A stretch of DNA of 64,000 nt from Acinetobacter sp. NIPH 298 (lineage in GTDB: Bacteria; Pseudomonadota; Gammaproteobacteria; Pseudomonadales; Moraxellaceae), in contig NZ_KB850054.1 in NCBI RefSeq assembly GCF_000369505.1, positions 124,001 through 188,000 on the forward strand. Reading direction: 5' to 3'. Under the pieces are notes generated by a model. That model did not search any database and was not told where the DNA came from. It worked only from the letters and a program-made list of their open reading frames with translations. This document shows, piece after piece, positions 1 through 8,848 of the stretch. The translations under genes were made by a program, and so were the position numbers. Each line of letters opens with the position of its first letter. The stretch's first letter is position 1.

Positions 1-859
1 GACGTGGATCATGCACGATCTTCTCACCTGATTGTTTGATCAGGAATGCTTGAGCCAATAAGCCAACGATATAATAGCCCTCAATGAACTGGCCTTTTTC
101 ATCGAATAGGAAGCAACGGTCAAAGTCACCATCCCATGCAATCCCCATATCGGCTTGATGTTTAAGCACTGCATCACGAGTGCTGTCACGATTCTCGATC
201 AGGATCGGATTAGGAATACCATTTGGGAATGTGCCATCTGCTTCGTGATGAATCTTAATAAATTCCACTGGAATATTGAGCTGTTGGAACTTCTGTTCGA
301 TCGCATCAATCACATGACCAGCTGCACCGTTACCAGCATTTACCACCAATTTAAGCGGTTTAATTTTTTGTGGGTCAATATAGGTCAGTAGGTGCTCGAT
401 GAACTCAGGCAGAATATTATAGTTTTCTGTCGTACCTTTTTGTACGACTTCAACGAACTGACCTGATTCAGCTAAGGCTTGAATCTCTTTTAAGCCTGTA
501 TCCGCACTGATTGGACGGGCATTCTCGCGGACCAATTTCATGCCGTTGTAATCCATTGGATTATGGCTGGCAGTGATTTCAATACCGCCCTGAACATCGA
601 GGTGGAATGCACCGAAATAGACTTCTTCAGTCCCTATCATCCCTAAATCAAGTACATTGATGCCTGCATCATTGAGACCACGAATGGTGGCTTGTTTTAA
701 GCCTTCACTGCTTAAACGGATATCACACCCGATCACCACAGTTTTCGGTTGATAGATTTGCCCATAAGCGCGACCAATCTTATAGGCAATCTCTTCATTG
801 AGCTCTGTACCGAGTTTGCCACGAATATCATAGGCTTTAAAGCAAGTGAGTTGTGTCAT
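1..859 (-). CDS. phosphomannomutase/phosphoglucomutase (C-terminus outside window)
   Basis: Leftward gene whose start codon is the ATG complementary to 857-859. About 286 codons are visible, and the rest lies beyond position 1. The protein is an alpha-D-phosphohexomutase, which interconverts hexose 1- and 6-phosphates for sugar-nucleotide and capsule/LPS synthesis in the cytoplasm. Visible hallmarks are the phosphoserine loop TASHNP (Ser about residue 98) and the metal-binding DGDFDR loop (about residues 243-248). In Acinetobacter a gene of this type (called pgm, manB or cpsG) closes the capsule K locus, which fits the next gene being tyrB. Substrate preference (mannose or glucose) cannot be settled from the sequence. 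Confidence 0.9.
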   Translation of the reverse strand, partial: MTQLTCFKAYDIRGKLGTELNEEIAYKIGRAYGQIYQPKTVVIGCDIRLSSEGLKQATIRGLNDAGINVLDLGMIGTEEVYFGAFHLDVQGGIEITASHNPMDYNGMKLVRENARPISADTGLKEIQALAESGQFVEVVQKGTTENYNILPEFIEHLLTYIDPQKIKPLKLVVNAGNGAAGHVIDAIEQKFQQLNIPVEFIKIHHEADGTFPNGIPNPILIENRDSTRDAVLKHQADMGIAWDGDFDRCFLFDEKGQFIEGYYIVGLLAQAFLIKQSGEKIVHDPR

Positions 860-914
860 ATTTGAAAGCGCTGTTTGTTGTTTATTAATACCTTGCAGTA
901 TACAAAGACAGCGG

Positions 915-951
915 AAAATAAAAAATGGCTGCTTCAGTTGAAACAGCCATT
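915..951 (-). terminator. Rho-independent terminator downstream of tyrB
   Basis: The arms AATGGCTG (924-931) and CAGCCATT (944-951) form a stem. Read on the minus strand it is followed by a T-rich run (complement of 915-925). It lies between the tyrB stop and the phosphomannomutase start, so the two leftward genes are probably separate transcripts. Confidence 0.75.
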
Positions 952-983
952 CTTAAGTAAAGAAGTGTAGATGAATTTATAAG

Positions 984-2189
984 TTAAGCAGATTTCGCTA
1001 AAACTTCAGCAACCGCTTTCGCAACTTTATAGACATTATTCATGTTTAAACCAGCAACGCAGATACGACCACTACGAACGAGGTAGATTGCGTATTCTTC
1101 ACGCAAGATATCCACTTGTTCAGCAGTTAAACCTGTGTAACTGAACATGCCTTTTTGATTCACCAAGTAGCTAAAGTCACGTTCTGGCAATGCTTTGGTC
1201 AGTTCATCTCTTAAGATGCTACGCATTTTAAGGATACGTTCACGCATTTCTTTAACTTCATCTTGCCACTGTTGGTTTAGCTCAGCGTCATTTAACACTT
1301 GATCCACTAACCATGCACCTGTTGTTGGTGGGCTAGAGTAGATACGACGAACCGTTGCTTTCAACTGACCAAATGTGCATTTTGCTGCTTCTGCATCATC
1401 ACAAACGAAAGTCAAACCACCAACACGCTCACCGTAAAGCGAGAAGATTTTAGAGAATGAGTTGCTGACGATGAAGTTTAAACCAGATTGATCTAGGGCA
1501 CGGATTGCATAGGCATCTTGTTCCATACCATCGCCAAAACCTTGGTAGGCGATGTCTAGGAATGGAATCAAATTACCTTGTTTTAATACCGCAATCACTT
1601 GATCCCATTGTGCTGGATTCAAATCCGCACCTGTTGGGTTATGACAGCAAGGGTGTAACAACACAATGCTTTGTTCAGGTAGTGTTTTCAGCGTAGACAA
1701 CATGCCATCAAAATCGACACCACGCGTTTCAGCATCGAAGTATGGATAGAAATTACTTTTGATGCCTGCACCATTGAAGATGGCAACATGGTTATCCCAA
1801 GTCGGTTGACTCACCCAAACTTCTGAATTTGGAAAATATGTTTTTAGAAAGTCAGCACCGACTTTCAATGCACCTGATCCACCCAATGTTTGAATCGTCG
1901 CAACACGACCTTGTTGAATTGCTGGGCTATTTGCGCCAAACAATAAGGCTTGAATCGCTTCACGGTAAGGTTTGAAACCTTCCATTGGAAGATAAAGCTT
2001 GGTTTGCGTATTCTTCGGTGCAATCCGTTTTTGCGCTTCGATAATGGTATCAAGCTGAGGAACGATGCTGTCTTCGTTATAGTACAAACCAATACTGAGG
2101 TTCACCTTTTCAGCGCGTGGATCAGCATTGAACTGTTCCATTAATGAAAGAATTGGATCGCCTGCATAAGGTGGGATATGTTGAAACAT
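984..2189 (-). CDS. tyrB: aromatic/aspartate aminotransferase (class I, PLP-dependent)
   Basis: A 401-residue class I aminotransferase that moves amino groups between aromatic amino acids or aspartate and 2-oxoglutarate. The PLP-binding lysine is in [17 protein letters not shown] (Lys about 247). The CHNPTGADL motif (about residues 182-190) is typical of AspC/TyrB. I chose the ATG at 2187-2189 over an in-frame TTG at 2213 because AAAGGA sits correctly upstream and the family N-terminus ([14 protein letters not shown]) begins there. In Acinetobacter this gene commonly lies between the capsule-side genes and the methylcitrate cluster. TyrB and AspC specificity are hard to separate by sequence alone. 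Confidence 0.9.
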   Translation of the reverse strand: MFQHIPPYAGDPILSLMEQFNADPRAEKVNLSIGLYYNEDSIVPQLDTIIEAQKRIAPKNTQTKLYLPMEGFKPYREAIQALLFGANSPAIQQGRVATIQTLGGSGALKVGADFLKTYFPNSEVWVSQPTWDNHVAIFNGAGIKSNFYPYFDAETRGVDFDGMLSTLKTLPEQSIVLLHPCCHNPTGADLNPAQWDQVIAVLKQGNLIPFLDIAYQGFGDGMEQDAYAIRALDQSGLNFIVSNSFSKIFSLYGERVGGLTFVCDDAEAAKCTFGQLKATVRRIYSSPPTTGAWLVDQVLNDAELNQQWQDEVKEMRERILKMRSILRDELTKALPERDFSYLVNQKGMFSYTGLTAEQVDILREEYAIYLVRSGRICVAGLNMNNVYKVAKAVAEVLAKSA

Positions 2190-2339
2190 TAACAATGTCC
2201 TTTTATTCAACAAGGGGCATGGAGGTGTTTTTGAATGCCCAATAATGTACCAATAAAGTGCAGATGAAGCACTCTATTATTTGCATTTCTAGTGCAGTAT
2301 TTACTTACAAAATCAGTCAAAGACCAACAGATTATCAGG

Positions 2340-2351
2340 ATTGTCGACAAT
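2340..2351. promoter_or_regulatory. GTCGAC palindrome, copy 1 (putative GntR operator)
   Basis: ATTGTCGACAAT is a perfect 12-base palindrome, one of three identical copies between tyrB and the GntR gene. This copy lies about 150 bases upstream of the tyrB start and about 200 bases from the other two. It could support DNA looping or act on the leftward promoter. The rest of the 426-base gap holds no supported gene. Confidence 0.6.
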
Positions 2352-2540
2352 CAAGCTGTCATACCATCGTCGTAGAATAAAAAAGATAAAGTCAGCTTTG
2401 TAACAAGGATCAAAACAACATTGAGTTGATCGTGTTCTATAAGTTTTTGTTTTATTTGTTATTAATATGACTCTTGATTTGGTTGCTGATTTGTTTAGGC
2501 AGGGTCTGCCACTGGTGAGATTGTCCGAGACCTGATTTTT

Positions 2541-2552
2541 ATTGTCGACAAT
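2541..2552. promoter_or_regulatory. GTCGAC palindrome, copy 2 (putative GntR operator)
   Basis: A second exact ATTGTCGACAAT. It ends four bases before the predicted -35 element of the GntR gene promoter, so a bound regulator would contact the promoter region. Confidence 0.7.
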
Positions 2553-2556
2553 CCTA

Positions 2557-2585
2557 TTGCATTTTTGCTTATATTTCGTTATAAA
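2557..2585 (+). promoter_or_regulatory. sigma70-type promoter for the GntR-prpBC-acnD operon
   Basis: TTGCAT (2557-2562) and TATAAA (2580-2585) are separated by exactly 17 bases. The promoter sits between operator copies 2 and 3, a normal arrangement for repression by the encoded GntR protein. Confidence 0.65.
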
Positions 2586-2603
2586 ATCATCAAAACGGTA
2601 GAG

Positions 2604-2615
2604 ATTGTCGACAAT
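2604..2615. promoter_or_regulatory. GTCGAC palindrome, copy 3 (putative GntR operator)
   Basis: A third exact ATTGTCGACAAT, ending one base before the ATG of the GntR gene at 2616. It therefore overlaps the expected transcript start and ribosome-binding region. No strong Shine-Dalgarno sequence is visible, and the operator occupies its place. Confidence 0.7.
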
Positions 2616-3326
2616 ATGCAGGATACCCTTGTTCCACAAGCCATCAGCACCAGTCAGGGAAGAACACTGACGGAACACGTATTTAAGCAAATTCAATCGG
2701 CGATTGTTCTGGGGCAGATTCCTGCGGGAAGTAAGATTTCTGAACCTGAACTGGCACGTATTTATGGGATTAGCCGTGGGCCTTTGCGGGAGGCGATTCA
2801 TCGTCTCGAAGGACAGAAGTTGGTGGAGCGTACTGCGCATATTGGTGCCCGTGTGGTGTCTCTCTCGCTGCAACAGTTCCAAGAGCTGTATCAGATTCGT
2901 GCTTCTTTAGAAGGGTTGGCGTGTAAACTCGCTGCTCAGCATATTGATAAAAAACAAATCTTGGCGTTACGCGATGTATTACGTTTGCATGCCGAGGATG
3001 AAAATTTTAAAGCAGGTAAAGGTTATTATTTACAAGAAGGGCACGACGACTTTCATTACTGCATCATCAAAAGCAGTGGCAATAAAACCTTAGAAAAAAT
3101 GCTCTGTGATGAGTTGTACCACCTCATTCGCATGTATCGAATCCAGTTTTCAAATACCCCTGATCGACCAAGCAAAGCTTTGGACGAACATATCCGCATT
3201 TTAGATGCGATTGCTGAAGGTGACGGTGAACTCGCCGAAATGCTGATGCACCGTCACATCAATGCATCCTACAAAATTGTTGAGCAAACATTGCTGCAAA
3301 CTCAAGGAGAATATCAACATGGCTAA
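2616..3326 (+). CDS. GntR-family (FadR/FCD-type) regulator of the methylcitrate operon
   Basis: A 236-residue transcription factor. The N-terminal winged helix-turn-helix covers about residues 17-85 ([18 protein letters not shown], then [19 protein letters not shown]). It is followed by an all-helical FCD effector domain with the usual Asp/His metal or ligand positions. The reading frame is open upstream to 2565, but the ATG at 2616 gives the normal family N-terminus and lies after the predicted promoter. The last 8 bases overlap prpB, so the two are co-transcribed and probably translationally coupled. I infer that it senses a methylcitrate-cycle intermediate and represses its own operon through the three GTCGAC palindromes. 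Confidence 0.88.
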   Translation: MQDTLVPQAISTSQGRTLTEHVFKQIQSAIVLGQIPAGSKISEPELARIYGISRGPLREAIHRLEGQKLVERTAHIGARVVSLSLQQFQELYQIRASLEGLACKLAAQHIDKKQILALRDVLRLHAEDENFKAGKGYYLQEGHDDFHYCIIKSSGNKTLEKMLCDELYHLIRMYRIQFSNTPDRPSKALDEHIRILDAIAEGDGELAEMLMHRHINASYKIVEQTLLQTQGEYQHG

Positions 3327-4200
3327 ACAGTCTGCTGGTCAGCTATTCCGCGACGCGGTCGCACAAGAAAAACCATTACAAGTGGTGGGGGCAATTAATG
3401 CAAACCATGCTTTATTGGCAAAACGTGCAGGTTATAAAGCCATTTATTTATCAGGTGGCGGTGTCGCGGCAGGTTCGTTGGGCTTACCTGATTTAGGCAT
3501 TAGCAACCTTGATGACGTATTGACAGATGTACGTCGTATCACTGATGTTTGTGACTTACCATTATTGGTGGATGTGGATACTGGTTTCGGCGCATCTGCA
3601 TTTAATATTGCTCGTACCACCAAGTCGATGATTAAGTTCGGTGCAGCAGCGATGCATATCGAAGATCAAGTCGGTGCTAAACGTTGTGGTCACCGCCCAA
3701 ATAAAGCAATCGTGACACAACAAGAAATGGTTGACCGCATCAAAGCAGCGGTTGATGCACGTACTGATGACAGTTTTGTGATCATGGCACGTACGGATGC
3801 TTTGGCGGTTGAAGGCTTACAAGCAGCGATTGATCGTGCAGGTGCATATATTGAAGCAGGTGCGGATATGTTATTCCCTGAAGCAATTACTGAATTGGCT
3901 ATGTATAAGCAGTTTGCTGATTTGACCAAAGTTCCTGTATTGGCGAACATTACTGAATTTGGTTCTACGCCACTTTTCACCACGGAAGAATTGGCTTCTG
4001 CCGATGTCAGTATTGCTTTATATCCACTTTCTGCATTCCGTGCGATGAATAAAGCAGCAGAAAATGTGTATGAGACTTTACGCAAAGAAGGTACACAAAA
4101 GAATGTGGTGGACACCATGCAAACTCGTCAAGAATTGTATGAGCGTATTAACTACCATGCGTTTGAACAATATCTAGATGGAACTTTTGAAAAGAAATAA
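3319..4200 (+). CDS. prpB: 2-methylisocitrate lyase
   Basis: A 293-residue isocitrate lyase-family enzyme. It splits 2-methylisocitrate into pyruvate and succinate, the last step of the methylcitrate cycle. Visible features are the metal-binding VDVDTGFG segment, the [13 protein letters not shown] loop carrying the catalytic Cys, and the MARTDA and ITEFG motifs. The start is the ATG at 3319, preceded by AAGGAGA. An in-frame upstream start at 3262 would only extend into the GntR gene. It overlaps the end of the GntR gene by 8 bases. Confidence 0.96.
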   Translation: MAKQSAGQLFRDAVAQEKPLQVVGAINANHALLAKRAGYKAIYLSGGGVAAGSLGLPDLGISNLDDVLTDVRRITDVCDLPLLVDVDTGFGASAFNIARTTKSMIKFGAAAMHIEDQVGAKRCGHRPNKAIVTQQEMVDRIKAAVDARTDDSFVIMARTDALAVEGLQAAIDRAGAYIEAGADMLFPEAITELAMYKQFADLTKVPVLANITEFGSTPLFTTEELASADVSIALYPLSAFRAMNKAAENVYETLRKEGTQKNVVDTMQTRQELYERINYHAFEQYLDGTFEKK

Positions 4201-4291
4201 GTAATAAATCTCCCCCCCTTGCGGAACCATGTTCCTCATCTTTGAAAAAGAGGGGAATAACATAAATCTTAGATTGTCTAGGATGAATGTG

Positions 4292-4317
4292 AAATCCCTC
4301 TTTTAAAAGGGGGATTT
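4292..4317. repeat. intergenic inverted repeat between prpB and prpC
   Basis: AAATCCCTCTTTT (4292-4304) is directly followed by AAAAGGGGGATTT (4305-4317), an almost perfect inverted repeat with one wobble position. It sits in a 174-base prpB-prpC gap that is also rich in C- and G-runs from about 4209. C/G-run hairpins of this kind look like a dispersed intergenic repeat rather than a terminator, since there is no clean T-tract. It may tune prpB versus prpC transcript levels. Confidence 0.5.
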
Positions 4318-4374
4318 AGGGGGATTAGGGAATTGGCAAGTTTTAACCCAAAGATATAAAAAAAGGACAATCTT

Positions 4375-5535
4375 ATGAGCAGTAATGAAACGCCAACAAC
4401 AGGCTTCAAACCAAAAAAATCAGTTGCACTCAGTGGTCAAGTTGCAGGAAACACTGCACTGTGTACCGTAGGGCGTAGCGGCAATGACTTGCACTATCGT
4501 GGCTATGACATTCTTGACCTCGCAGTGGGCAGCCAATTTGAAGAAGTGGCACACTTACTAGTACATGGCAAACTGCCAAACAAAGCCGAACTCAAAGCTT
4601 ATAAAGCAAAACTCAAAGCACTGCGTGGCTTACCTGCTGCACTTAAAACTGCGCTTGAGCAACTTCCACCGTCAGCACACCCGATGGACGTGATGCGTAC
4701 TGGCGTTTCAGTTTTGGGCTGTTTAACGCCTGAACACGAAGATCACAACGAAGCGGGTGCAAAAGACATTGCTGATAAATTGATGGCAAGCCTAGGCTCA
4801 ATGTTGTTGTATTGGTATCACTTCAGCAACAATGGTCGCCGTATCGAAGTCGAAACTGATGATGACTCGATTGCTGCACATTTCCTGCATCTACTTCATG
4901 GCGAAAAACCATCTGAAGAATGGATTGAAGCGATGCATACCTCATTGATTCTGTACGCAGAGCATGAGTTCAATGCCTCAACATTTACCTCACGTGTCGT
5001 AGCAGGTACAGGTTCTGACATGTACTCAGCGATTACAGGCGGTATTGGTGCGTTGCGTGGACCAAAACATGGTGGTGCAAACGAAGTTGCCTTCGTCATC
5101 CAACAACGTTATGACAATGCCGACGAAGCAGAAGCAGACATTCGTAGTCGTGTTGAAAAGAAAGAAGTGATCATCGGTTTTGGTCACCCTGTATATACCA
5201 TTTCTGATCCACGTAACGAAGTGATCAAGAAAGTGGCTTATGATCTTGCTGAAGCGCAAGAAAATAACAAAATGTATTTGATCGCTGAACGTCTAGAAGC
5301 GGTGATGAAAGAAGTGAAGAACATGTTCCCGAACCTTGATTGGTTCAGTGCAGTGAGCTATCACTTGATGGGTGTGCCAACCGCAATGTTCACGCCATTG
5401 TTCGTGATTGCACGTACCGCAGGTTGGTCAGCGCATGTGATTGAGCAACGTCAAGACGGCAAAATTATCCGTCCAAGCGCGAACTATACGGGTCCTGAAA
5501 ACTTAGAATTCAAAGCTTTGGCGGAGCGTGGCTAA
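4375..5535 (+). CDS. prpC: 2-methylcitrate synthase
   Basis: A 386-residue citrate synthase-fold enzyme. It condenses propionyl-CoA with oxaloacetate to 2-methylcitrate. Catalytic motifs are visible: the first His in the [16 protein letters not shown] segment, the second His in GFGHPVY, and the catalytic Asp in the late [24 protein letters not shown] region. The ATG at 4375 has AAAAGGACAA upstream. The stop is one base before the acnD start, consistent with tight co-translation. The length is normal for PrpC. Confidence 0.96.
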   Translation: MSSNETPTTGFKPKKSVALSGQVAGNTALCTVGRSGNDLHYRGYDILDLAVGSQFEEVAHLLVHGKLPNKAELKAYKAKLKALRGLPAALKTALEQLPPSAHPMDVMRTGVSVLGCLTPEHEDHNEAGAKDIADKLMASLGSMLLYWYHFSNNGRRIEVETDDDSIAAHFLHLLHGEKPSEEWIEAMHTSLILYAEHEFNASTFTSRVVAGTGSDMYSAITGGIGALRGPKHGGANEVAFVIQQRYDNADEAEADIRSRVEKKEVIIGFGHPVYTISDPRNEVIKKVAYDLAEAQENNKMYLIAERLEAVMKEVKNMFPNLDWFSAVSYHLMGVPTAMFTPLFVIARTAGWSAHVIEQRQDGKIIRPSANYTGPENLEFKALAERG

Positions 5536-5536
5536 T

Positions 5537-8158
5537 ATGAATAACACACAATACCGTAAACCGCTGCCAAATTATGATGGCGATACCCAGCTCGAATACT
5601 ATGACGTGCGTCAAGCCGTTGAAGATATTCAGCCAGGCGCATACGCGACTTTACCGTATACCTCGAAAGTATTGGCAGAGCAATTGGTGCGTCGTTGCGA
5701 CCCAGCATTGCTCAATGATGCCTTAACTCAGTTAATCGAACGCCGTCAGGACATGGATTTTCCTTGGTATCCTGCACGTGTAGTTTGTCATGACATCTTA
5801 GGTCAAACCGCTTTGGTTGATCTCGCAGGTTTGCGTGATGCCATTGCGGAGCAAGGTGGCGATCCAGCGAAAGTCAATCCAGTGGTTCCAACACAATTGA
5901 TTGTGGATCACTCACTTGCAGTTGAGTTTGGCGGTTTTGATCCTGACGCGTTTGAAAAAAACCGTGCCATTGAAGACCGTCGTAACGAAGACCGTTTCCA
6001 CTTTATTGAGTGGACGAAGACAGCATTTAAAAATGTCGACGTGATCCCTGCGGGTAACGGCATCATGCACCAAATCAACTTGGAGAAAATGTCTCCAGTG
6101 ATTCAGGCGCGTGATGGAATCGCATTCCCAGATACCTGTGTCGGTACAGATTCACACACACCACATACCGATGCGCTTGGCGTAATTTCGATTGGTGTCG
6201 GCGGTTTAGAAGCTGAAAATGTCATGTTGGGTCGTGCTTCGTGGATGCGTCTACCTGACATTATTGGAGTTGAGTTTGTCGGTCAACGTCAAGCAGGCAT
6301 CACTGCAACTGATATCGTTTTGGCGCTCACAGAGTTCTTGCGTAAAGAGCGTGTGGTCGGTGCTTACCTTGAGTTCTTCGGTGAAGGCGCAGACACCATG
6401 TCGATTGGTGACCGTGCGACCATTTCCAATATGACCCCAGAATATGGTGCAACTGCGGCGATGTTCTACATCGACCAAAACACCATTGACTATTTAACTT
6501 TGACAGGTCGTGAAGCAGACCAAGTCAAACTGGTTGAACAATACGCCAAAGAAATCGGTCTTTGGGCATCAGATATGACCCAAGCACAATATCCACGTGT
6601 ACTTCGTTTTGATCTTTCAAGCGTAACGCGCAACATCGCTGGTCCATCAAACCCACATGCGCGTGTGTCTACGGCTGATTTGAAAGCCAAAGGCATTGCT
6701 GGTGTGGTTGAGCACCGTACTGATGGTTTGATGCCTGACGGTGCAATCATCATTGCCGCAATCACTTCGTGTACTAATACTTCAAACCCACGTAATACCG
6801 TGGCGGCAGGTCTATTGGCACGTAAAGCCAATGAACTTGGTTTAACGCGTAAGCCATGGGTGAAATCATCATTTGCACCGGGTTCAAAAGCTGCTGCGCT
6901 ATATCTTGAAGAAGCAGGCGTACTGAAAGACCTAGAGAAACTTGGTTTTGGTATCGTGGCCTATGCATGTACCACCTGTAATGGTATGTCAGGTGCATTA
7001 GATCCAGTCCTTCAACAAGAAATTATTGATCGTGATTTGTATGCGACTGCGGTACTTTCAGGTAACCGTAACTTTGATGGTCGTATTCATCCTTACGCAA
7101 AACAAGCATTCTTGGCATCGCCGCCACTGGTTGTTGCTTATGCGATTGCAGGAACGATTCGTTTTGACATCGAAACCGATTCACTTGGAAACGATAAAGA
7201 TGGTAATCCAATTTACCTGAAAGACATCTGGCCATCGGATGCTGAAATTGATGCTTTAGTGAAAGAGTCGGTCAAGCCTGAACAGTTCCGTAAAATCTAC
7301 ATTCCAATGTTTGATTTGGGTGTCAATGAACAAGCGGCAAGCCCATTGTATGATTGGCGTCCAATGAGTACTTATATTCGCCGTCCGCCGTATTGGGAAG
7401 GGGCATTGGCTGCGCCACGCACTTTATCCAATATGCGTCCACTTGCAATCTTGGGTGACAACATCACCACAGATCATTTGTCACCGTCGAATGCGATTGT
7501 GTTAGATAGTGCTTCTGGTGAGTATTTGGCGAAAATGGGTGTGCCTGAGGAAGACTTTAACTCATACGCAACCCATCGTGGCGACCATCTCACTACACAA
7601 CGTGCGACATTTGCTAACCCGAAATTGTTTAATGAAATGGTCGTTCGTTCAGACGGCACCATTAAGCAAGGTTCAAAAGCGCGTGTCGAGCCTGAAGGCG
7701 AAGTGATGCGGATGTGGGAAGCGATTGAAACTTACATGAACCGTAAGCAACCGTTGATCATCGTTGCGGGTGCGGATTATGGTCAGGGTTCTAGTCGTGA
7801 CTGGGCTGCCAAAGGTGTTCGTCTCGCAGGTGTTGAAGCGATCGTGGCTGAAGGTTTTGAGCGTATTCACCGCACGAACTTAGTGGGTATGGGCGTTTTA
7901 CCGCTTGAGTTTAAGCCAGGTGTCAACCGTAAGACCTTAAAGTTAGATGGTACTGAGCTTTATAGTGTGATTGGTAATATCTCACCACGTTCTGACTTAA
8001 CTTTGGTGATTGAACGATCGACGGCTGATGGTCGAAATGAAATCGTTGAAGTGCCTGTAACTTGTCGTTTAGATACAGAAGAAGAAGTTTCTGTGTATGA
8101 AGCAGGCGGTGTATTACAGCGTTTTGCTCAAGACTTTTTAGAAGGTCAAGTGGCTTGA
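5537..8158 (+). CDS. acnD: Fe/S-dependent 2-methylcitrate dehydratase
   Basis: An 873-residue aconitase-family protein of the AcnD type. It dehydrates 2-methylcitrate, usually to a trans-2-methylaconitate that PrpF then isomerises. Iron-sulfur cysteines are visible in AAITSCTNTSNP and in CTTCNGMSG. The C-terminal swivel domain carries GADYGQGSSRDWAAKG. The ATG at 5537 (GGAG 10 bases upstream) is preferred over a GTG at 5528, which lies inside prpC. No prpF follows, which is unusual for an acnD operon (see findings). Confidence 0.95.
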   Translation: MNNTQYRKPLPNYDGDTQLEYYDVRQAVEDIQPGAYATLPYTSKVLAEQLVRRCDPALLNDALTQLIERRQDMDFPWYPARVVCHDILGQTALVDLAGLRDAIAEQGGDPAKVNPVVPTQLIVDHSLAVEFGGFDPDAFEKNRAIEDRRNEDRFHFIEWTKTAFKNVDVIPAGNGIMHQINLEKMSPVIQARDGIAFPDTCVGTDSHTPHTDALGVISIGVGGLEAENVMLGRASWMRLPDIIGVEFVGQRQAGITATDIVLALTEFLRKERVVGAYLEFFGEGADTMSIGDRATISNMTPEYGATAAMFYIDQNTIDYLTLTGREADQVKLVEQYAKEIGLWASDMTQAQYPRVLRFDLSSVTRNIAGPSNPHARVSTADLKAKGIAGVVEHRTDGLMPDGAIIIAAITSCTNTSNPRNTVAAGLLARKANELGLTRKPWVKSSFAPGSKAAALYLEEAGVLKDLEKLGFGIVAYACTTCNGMSGALDPVLQQEIIDRDLYATAVLSGNRNFDGRIHPYAKQAFLASPPLVVAYAIAGTIRFDIETDSLGNDKDGNPIYLKDIWPSDAEIDALVKESVKPEQFRKIYIPMFDLGVNEQAASPLYDWRPMSTYIRRPPYWEGALAAPRTLSNMRPLAILGDNITTDHLSPSNAIVLDSASGEYLAKMGVPEEDFNSYATHRGDHLTTQRATFANPKLFNEMVVRSDGTIKQGSKARVEPEGEVMRMWEAIETYMNRKQPLIIVAGADYGQGSSRDWAAKGVRLAGVEAIVAEGFERIHRTNLVGMGVLPLEFKPGVNRKTLKLDGTELYSVIGNISPRSDLTLVIERSTADGRNEIVEVPVTCRLDTEEEVSVYEAGGVLQRFAQDFLEGQVA

Positions 8159-8188
8159 TACTTTAGTTAAAGGTTGTTGATATTGTTT

Positions 8189-8222
8189 AAAAAACGCCCT
8201 ATCTTAATGATGGGGTTTTTTG
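8189..8222 (+). terminator. terminator of the prp operon
   Basis: The A-rich left arm with CGCCCTATC (8195-8203) pairs, with two bulged bases, to GATGGGG and a run of T (8209-8221). It lies 30 bases after the acnD stop. It also argues that the next gene starts after it, at 8234. Confidence 0.6.
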
Positions 8223-8233
8223 TGTGGTTCGAA

Positions 8234-8848
8234 ATGGATAATAGTGAATTTAAAAGGCAACTTTCAAGCCTTAAAAATGAAAGTGAAGTAAGTGATTTCT
8301 GTAGAAAATTAGTATTGCACGGTATTCCTTTTATTTTTAGAGAAAATGAACATAACTACTATGAATTCAGAAAAAGAATTGCCATTCAATTTGGTGTTTC
8401 ATTTCACGAAGTATATATTACTGGTTCAGCTAAGTTGGGATTTAGCCCATTCAAAGATAAAGATTTTGATTTAGATTCAGATATTGATGTAGCTATTATT
8501 TCAGAAAAATTCTTCGAAGAGATAATGTGGAAAATTAATAAATTCCAACAAGAATATAGAGCATCAAGAAAGACTTTAAACTATTCAGAGGTACAGAAAT
8601 ATCATGATTTCTTAGAATATACGGCATTAGGTTGGATTCGCCCAGATAAACTTCCAGTTTCATTTCAAATGAAAGAATTAAAGAATAGTTGGTTCGAGTT
8701 TTTTAATAGCCTTTCCTATAATCGATCAGAAATCGGAAACTATAAAGTTTCAGGTGGTGTATTTAAAACATATCAACACTATGAAAGTTACATTGTGAGT
8801 GGGTTTGTAGGTTTGCAGAAAAAATATATTATTCAAGGAATTAAATAA
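8234..8848 (+). CDS. nucleotidyltransferase-like protein, partner of DUF262 protein
   Basis: A 204-residue protein with the polymerase-beta-type nucleotidyltransferase signature: GS at residues 64-65 in YITGSAKLGF, followed by DSDIDVAI (acidic pair Asp83 and Asp85). The remaining C-terminal half is alpha-helical and unrecognised. The frame is open upstream to a TTG at 8174, but that stretch contains the prp terminator, so the ATG at 8234 is chosen. Its stop overlaps the next ATG (TAATG), so the pair is translationally coupled. The gene is clearly more AT-rich than its neighbours, and its codon use (AAA, TTA, ATT) suggests transfer. A role in phage defence or as a toxin-antitoxin component is inference only. 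I do not recognise a named family for the full length. Confidence 0.75.
   Translation: MDNSEFKRQLSSLKNESEVSDFCRKLVLHGIPFIFRENEHNYYEFRKRIAIQFGVSFHEVYITGSAKLGFSPFKDKDFDLDSDIDVAIISEKFFEEIMWKINKFQQEYRASRKTLNYSEVQKYHDFLEYTALGWIRPDKLPVSFQMKELKNSWFEFFNSLSYNRSEIGNYKVSGGVFKTYQHYESYIVSGFVGLQKKYIIQGIK

Noticed and set aside
2313..2882. Leftward 189-codon frame opposite the GntR gene
   Set aside because: Overlaps the GntR coding region and its operators; the GntR frame has clear family motifs.
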